This document shows positions 46,222-52,167 of a stretch of 52,167 bases of DNA, one piece after another (the stretch's first letter is position 1; the number at the start of each line of letters is the position of its first letter). Source of the DNA: Chloroflexota bacterium. Its GTDB lineage: Bacteria > Chloroflexota > UBA11872. The notes below the pieces were generated by a model. The model was given only the letters and a program-made list of their open reading frames with translations. It searched no databases and was not told where the DNA came from. Where the stretch lies: assembly GCA_011523785.1 (NCBI GenBank), contig WTFW01000176.1:1-52167 (forward strand). Reading direction: 5' to 3'. A program made the position numbers and the translations under genes.

Positions 46222-48144
46222 TTGGAGGCACATGCTCGCCCGGCCGCCAGAACTGGCGCCGGGCAACCGCGTGTAAGGGGCACGCGACGCACCCTGCTCC
46301 TGGGCGGCGCCGCATTAGCCGGCAACACCGCGTTGGCCGCCCGTCTTTGGCAACTGCAGGTTGTCGAATCGGAGGCCTACCGTGAGCAAGCCGCACACAA
46401 CCGCGCTCGTACCAGGCCCGTGCAACCGCTACGCGGCCTCATTTACGACCGGAATCGCGAGCCGCTCGTAGCCAACGCTCCAGTCTTCGGCGTCTGGCTT
46501 GCGCCGGCGGACCTTCCCCTTGAGCGCGAAGGCCCCGTATTGGCCAACCTGGCCGTGTTGACGGGCGAGCGTCTGGAGGATCTGCGATTCAAGCTCAGCC
46601 AGGCGCGGCTGGCGCCGGACACACCAGCCCGCTTAGCTCGCGCCGTGCCTCGTGAATCGGCCCTCACGATCGAGGAGCGCCGCCATGACCTGCCCGGAAT
46701 CTCCGTGCGCACCAGTACCCGGCGCGAATATGCCCACGGCGACGTATTGGGCCACATTCTCGGATTCACGGGACCCATTCCCGCTGAAGAGGTGGAAGCC
46801 TATCGGCGCCAGGGCGTTCGCTTTGATGAAGATATCGGGCTCGCGGGCGTCGAACGCAGCCTCCAAGCTCGTCTACGGGGCCGGGACGGCGAACAGCGGC
46901 TGGAAACGGATGCCTTTGGCCGCGCGCTTCACGAACTCTCGTTTACGCCACCGCAGGTCGGCCAGCACGCGGTCCTGACCATTTCCGTCAACGAGCAGCA
47001 GGCGATTCGCGAAATCTTGGCCCGCCATCTCGCCCTGCGTGAGCGGGGCGCCGGCGCGGTGGTTGTGCTCCGCCCCAACACCGGCGATGTCGTCGCGATG
47101 GTGAGCCTGCCCGACTATGACAGCAACATTTTCACCCGCGGCGCTTCGTCTGAGAGCTTCGCCCTGCTGGTCAGCGATCCCCGTCGGCCCCTGATCAACC
47201 ACACAATTTCCGGGCTCTACCCCCCGGGATCCACCTACAAAGTAATTGCGGCCAGCGGCGCGCTGGAAGCGGGGGTGGTCTTGCCGCAAAGCAAGATTCA
47301 CTGCGACGGCCGCCTGATCTTGCCCGACGGCTGGGCCTTTGATGACTGGTTGCCCCAGGGGCATGGCCTCGTGGACCTGGAACGTGCCATCGCCGAGTCC
47401 TGCAACATCTACTTCTACAATGTGTCCGGCGGCAATCCGTACACCCAGCTGCAGGGCCTGGGCAACCGGCGTCTCGCCGAGTTCGAACGATCCTTCGGCT
47501 TCGGTCAGCGCACCGGCATTGACCTCCCGGGCGAAGCCTCCGGCCTTGTTCCAACCTCGGAGTGGAAGAACGAGAATCTGCAACAGCCATGGGTTACGGG
47601 CGACACCTATCACGCCGCCATCGGCCAGGGCCTGGTTCAGGTCACGCCCCTGCAGATCGCCGGCATGTACGCGGCAATCGGCAATGGCGGTCGCGTCATG
47701 CGTCCCCGCCTCATTGACCGGATGCTCGACCAGCACGGCAACGTGGCCGAACGGATCTCGCCGCAGGTTCGCGGACTTCTGCCTATTAGCGATACCAACC
47801 TGCGCCTATTGCAGGCCGGCCTCTATCGCGCGGTCAATGAGCCGCAGGGAACCGGCCCTCGGGCACGCTCGGCGCACACGGTCGTGGCCGGCAAGACGGG
47901 TACGGCCGAATACAGCGGTGCTCGTGATGCGCAAGGGCGTCTGCCCAGCCATGCCTGGTTCGCCGGCTACGCCCCGGCCGAGCAGCCCGAATACGCGTTT
48001 GCCGTCCTCGTTCGCGACGGAGGCGAAGGCTCCTTTGCCGCCGCCCCCATCGCGCGCGACATCGTCGACTATCTGATGACGGGCGACATGCCGCCGCTGC
48101 CGCAAGACCGCCCGGACTTCGTCTCACCGGATCGGCGGCTCTGA
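46222..48144 (+). CDS. mrdA: Penicillin-binding protein 2 (elongasome transpeptidase)
   Basis: 640 aa, class B PBP that cross-links peptidoglycan during elongation. One N-terminal span (about 24-42) is followed by the dimerisation/pedestal region (RGLIYDRN at 71-78). The transpeptidase domain has S337TYK340, S393CN395 and KTGTAE (558-563), all three active-site motifs intact. The start is TTG at 46222 with GGGAGG 5 nt upstream; an upstream ATG in frame is absent. Its stop overlaps the rodA start by one base. It partners RodA as the glycosyltransferase. Confidence 0.95.
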   Translation: MEAHARPAARTGAGQPRVRGTRRTLLLGGAALAGNTALAARLWQLQVVESEAYREQAAHNRARTRPVQPLRGLIYDRNREPLVANAPVFGVWLAPADLPLEREGPVLANLAVLTGERLEDLRFKLSQARLAPDTPARLARAVPRESALTIEERRHDLPGISVRTSTRREYAHGDVLGHILGFTGPIPAEEVEAYRRQGVRFDEDIGLAGVERSLQARLRGRDGEQRLETDAFGRALHELSFTPPQVGQHAVLTISVNEQQAIREILARHLALRERGAGAVVVLRPNTGDVVAMVSLPDYDSNIFTRGASSESFALLVSDPRRPLINHTISGLYPPGSTYKVIAASGALEAGVVLPQSKIHCDGRLILPDGWAFDDWLPQGHGLVDLERAIAESCNIYFYNVSGGNPYTQLQGLGNRRLAEFERSFGFGQRTGIDLPGEASGLVPTSEWKNENLQQPWVTGDTYHAAIGQGLVQVTPLQIAGMYAAIGNGGRVMRPRLIDRMLDQHGNVAERISPQVRGLLPISDTNLRLLQAGLYRAVNEPQGTGPRARSAHTVVAGKTGTAEYSGARDAQGRLPSHAWFAGYAPAEQPEYAFAVLVRDGGEGSFAAAPIARDIVDYLMTGDMPPLPQDRPDFVSPDRRL

Positions 48145-49307
48145 TGTTTCTCCGCGTGAGGCGCATCGAGTGGGCGACCGTGATCTCAACCATCGCCTTG
48201 GTGGCGTTTGGCGTGCTCATGCTCAGCACTACAGCCGATCCCGACACCCGAGGGCTTGAAAACCAGGCCGTGCAGAAAGCCGTTTTGGGAGCTCTCGGCC
48301 TTGGCCTGGCCTTTGCCATGGCCCAGGTCGACTACCGGGGCTTGCACGGATTGGCCGCGCCCGTATATCTGCTCGGCGTGGTTGCGTTGGTGCTGGTGTT
48401 GCTGGTGGGCGACTTCGACCTCGGCGCCCGCCGCTGGTTTGAAATCGGTCCCATCGTCGTTCAGCCGTCCGAGTTCATGAAGTTGGCGGCCATCGTTGCC
48501 TTCGCGAAATTTCTGACCGACCGAAGCGATTCCACCCGAACCCTGCGCACCGTCATGGTCAGCCTGGGGATCATGCTGCTTCCCGCCGGATTGATCTTTC
48601 TGCAACCGGACCTGGGTACCGCGCTCATCTTTGGCGCCATTTGGATGGCCATGGTCTTCGTAGCTGGCGCCCGTTGGTGGCACCTGCTCACGCCCGTCGT
48701 CATCGCGCTGGCCGCCTTTCCGTTCGCCTGGTTTTTTGCCCAGGACTACATGCGGCAGCGCTTCGTGACGTTTCTGGATCCAGGCAGCGACCCGCTCGGA
48801 GCCGGCTACAACGTGTTGCAGGCCCGGATCTCCATCGGCTCCGGCGGCTGGTTCGGCCACGGCCTGGGACAGGGCTCGCAGTCCCAACTGGAGTTTCTGC
48901 GTGTCCGTGATACCGACTTCATCTTCGCCATGCTCGGCGAACAGCTTGGGCTGGCCGGAACCATCGGTCTGCTGGCCTTCTTCAGCCTGCTCATCGTCCA
49001 GGCGCTGGTCATCGGCCTGCGAGCCCGCGATATGTTCGGTCGCCTGCTGGCGATCGGTATTGCCGCCATGCTCTTCACGCAGTCGTTCGTCAATATCGGA
49101 ATGAACGTCGGCCTCATGCCCGTAACCGGCATCACGCTGCCGCTGGTGAGCCTCGGTAAGAACTCGCTGCTGGTCACGCTCCTCTCGGTTGGCATCCTGC
49201 TCAGCATTCATTCGCACCGGGGAGCGGCGCCATTCCGGCAGCAATCGATGCATGTAGTTCGAGGATCGATTCCCGCGGCGGGCCCGCGCGGCGGCCTGGG
49301 TCGGTGA
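48144..49307 (+). CDS. rodA: Peptidoglycan glycosyltransferase RodA
   Basis: 387 aa, SEDS-family integral membrane protein with about 10 spans. Seen: GDFDLGARRWFEIGPIVVQP, QPSEFMKLA, LIFLQPDLGTAL, GWFGHGLGQGSQSQL, VRDTDFIFAMLGEQLGLAG, and the C-terminal MPVTGITLPLVSLGKNSLL (the family usually has GG-S here; this one has LGKNS). It polymerises lipid II glycan strands together with PBP2. ATG directly overlaps the PBP2 stop (TGATG). The last 35 residues are a poorly conserved basic tail. Confidence 0.95.
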   Translation: MFLRVRRIEWATVISTIALVAFGVLMLSTTADPDTRGLENQAVQKAVLGALGLGLAFAMAQVDYRGLHGLAAPVYLLGVVALVLVLLVGDFDLGARRWFEIGPIVVQPSEFMKLAAIVAFAKFLTDRSDSTRTLRTVMVSLGIMLLPAGLIFLQPDLGTALIFGAIWMAMVFVAGARWWHLLTPVVIALAAFPFAWFFAQDYMRQRFVTFLDPGSDPLGAGYNVLQARISIGSGGWFGHGLGQGSQSQLEFLRVRDTDFIFAMLGEQLGLAGTIGLLAFFSLLIVQALVIGLRARDMFGRLLAIGIAAMLFTQSFVNIGMNVGLMPVTGITLPLVSLGKNSLLVTLLSVGILLSIHSHRGAAPFRQQSMHVVRGSIPAAGPRGGLGR

Positions 49308-50216
49308 CTCGCCGCGCACGCGTATCCGTCCCCGCGTCCTCCGGCAACCTGGGCGCGGGCTTCGACGTGTTCGGCCTTGCCATTGATGTGCGCGACGAGT
49401 ACCAGTTCGAGCCAGCCACCCGCGACTCCATTGAGCCGGCGGGCAAGTTCCTCAAACACGTGCCCCGAGACTCTCGGCGCAATCTCGCCTTTCGCGCCTT
49501 CAGATCGCTGGCCCCGGCCGCGGCTGGCCCGTACCGGCTGCGCGCGGTTCGCGAGATTCCACCGCAAGGCGGCCTCGGCGGCTCGGCCAGCGCCATCGTT
49601 GGCGGTCTCGTCGCCGCCAATCACGCCTTCGGCCTTGGTCTGGACGACGACGAGCTCCTGCGCCGCGCGACCAGAATCGAAGGCCATCCCGACAACGTCG
49701 CCGCCGCGCTGTTGGGCGGCCTGGTGCTAACCGTCCAGACCGACGAAGCCTTGCATGCGGTGCGCGTCCCCTTCCCAAGCGACATCGGAATCGTCGTCGT
49801 CGTGCCCGGCTATCACGTTCCCACGGCGCGCGCGCGCGGTGCTGCCGACGAACGTCCCACGATCCGACGCGGTAGCCAATCTCGGTCGCGCCGCCATGCT
49901 GATCGCCGCGTTGCAGACCGGACGCTATGCCGAATTGCGCGTGGCGACGCAGGACTTCCTCCACCAGCCCTACCGGTCCGAGCTCAATCCCGCGCTCGAA
50001 CCGGGCGTCCAGGCCGCCCTCGATGCCGGCGCCTACGGCGCCGCCCTCAGCGGTTCCGGGCCCACGCTCATCGCCTTCGCTCCCAAGGACCGCACCATGC
50101 GCGTCGCCGGCGCCATGGCGGACGTGGCAATTGATAGCTCGTCGGGCTGCGAGACCTACGTGGCCAACGCCGCCGAAACCGGCGCCTCCGTACTGCAGCC
50201 GCTGGCCTCAACATAA
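49304..50216 (+). pseudogene. thrB: Homoserine kinase, interrupted by one frameshift
   Basis: GHMP-family kinase that phosphorylates homoserine in threonine synthesis. The first part reads from GTG at 49304 (overlapping the rodA stop) with PASSGNLGAGFDVFG, PPQGGLGGSASA (ATP loop) and EGHPDNVAAALLGG, up to VPTARAR. The rest lies in another frame from about 49839, with AVLP, SDAVANLGRAAML, QDFLHQPYR and GAALSGSGPT, ending at 50216. The break is inside an alternating GC tract (49826-49838). One more GC unit would restore TARARAVLP, the family wording. The sequence on both sides is otherwise undamaged, so this is a recent slip or an assembly error. Combined length would be about 304 aa, normal for ThrB. 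Confidence 0.9.
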
Positions 50217-50236
50217 GTCGGCACGATTCGTATACT
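50208..50236 (+). promoter_or_regulatory. Candidate promoter for guaA-purD
   Basis: TCAACA (50208-50213, 4 of 6 match to TTGACA), 17 bp spacer, TATACT (50231-50236, 5 of 6 match to TATAAT). It sits at the end of thrB, about 150 bp before guaA. Seen by eye only. Confidence 0.4.
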
Positions 50237-50306
50237 CAGGTGCGGCAAGGATGAGCCGCGTCCGCTGCGGGCGCGGGAGCTGGGAGGCACCATCCGCGTG
50301 GACGGC

Positions 50307-50320
50307 GCGCAGATCTGCGC
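50307..50320. promoter_or_regulatory. Perfect 14-bp palindrome in guaA leader
   Basis: GCGCAGATCTGCGC, a perfect inverted repeat about 70 bp downstream of the candidate -10 and 67 bp before the guaA start. It could be an operator or the stem of a leader hairpin. There is no T-run after it, so it is not a standard terminator. Confidence 0.35.
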
Positions 50321-50386
50321 AGGCACCGTCTCGTCCCCCTACCTCAGGTCAAACGCCCCTCGGACCGGCTGGCTCCCGGCCCGGCG

Positions 50387-51948
<1,562 letters not shown>

Positions 51949-51952
<4 letters not shown>

Positions 51953-52167
51953 AGATCCTCGTCGTCGGCAGCGGCGGCCGCGAGCACGCCCTCTGCTGGC
52001 GCGTTCGCGCCGATCGCCCCGATGCCGACCTCTACTGCGCCCCCGGCAACTCCGCCATAGCCGACATCGCTACCACCGTCCCTCTCGCCGCCGATCACAT
52101 CCCAGGCCTCGTCGACTGGTCCGTGGCCAACCGCCCCGACCTCGTCATCGTCGGACCCGAAGACCCC
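51949..52167 (+). CDS. purD: Phosphoribosylamine-glycine ligase, N-terminal part (cut by window end)
   Basis: The first 73 codons are present and remain open at the window edge. MKILVVGSGGREHAL, APGNSAIAD and DLVIVGPEDP are characteristic of the N domain of GAR synthetase, which joins phosphoribosylamine and glycine in purine synthesis. ATG overlaps the guaA stop (51949-51952). Confidence 0.94.

Noticed and set aside
48186-49319. 377-codon open frame antisense to rodA
   Set aside because: Composition typical of antisense to a hydrophobic protein; rodA is unmistakable.

Overview
The window is a GC-rich bacterial chromosome segment. The best guess for its origin is a member of the Chloroflexota. 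The main clue is the Tat/lipoprotein solute-binding protein at about 6.9-8.5 kb, whose low-complexity VEK/VPVE spacer is a habit of that phylum. The lon-mreBCD-mrdA-rodA and guaA-purD blocks show it is ordinary chromosome rather than phage or plasmid. No rRNA, CRISPR array or intact insertion sequence was found.

Layout. (1) 0.15-2.5 kb, minus: a histidine kinase fused to a receiver and a winged-helix DNA-binding domain; the receiver has Asn in place of the phospho-accepting Asp. (2) 2.5-5.6 kb: a gene-poor stretch with a low-GC patch, ending at a decayed tRNA-Thr. (3) 5.6-9.0 kb, minus: a solute-binding lipoprotein and a Gfo/Idh/MocA oxidoreductase, then an intact tRNA-Thr(GGT). (4) 9.1-12.7 kb: a Bcp peroxiredoxin, a short-chain dehydrogenase and an AsnB-type asparagine synthetase. 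(5) 13.1-24.8 kb, plus: four tandem paralogous giant membrane proteins (934-961 aa). (6) 24.9-31.2 kb, minus: NAD-dependent epimerase, tRNA-Thr(TGT), cytochrome c lipoprotein, acetyl-CoA synthetase and a DUF3604-like protein. (7) 31.4-39.7 kb, minus: three more copies of the giant membrane protein with ATGA overlaps, preceded by a NUDIX hydrolase. (8) 40.5-52.2 kb, plus: a PHP phosphoesterase, lon, mreB-mreC-mreD-PBP2-rodA, a frameshifted homoserine kinase, guaA and the start of purD.

The most unusual content is the set of seven paralogous membrane proteins, arranged as 4 (+) and 3 (-) facing each other. All seven align without gaps over their first ~170 residues and share D124, H128, Y154-H155, D159 and GPD170-172 in one loop. 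A dozen or so membrane spans follow, then ~430 residues of soluble sequence with two conserved modules. The pattern resembles GT-C-type polyprenyl-phosphate-sugar transferases, but I could not assign a named family. With AsnB at one end and a sugar-nucleotide-type epimerase between the arrays, the working hypothesis is a lineage-specific cell-surface glycan or glycoprotein system. This is inference and is labelled as such below.
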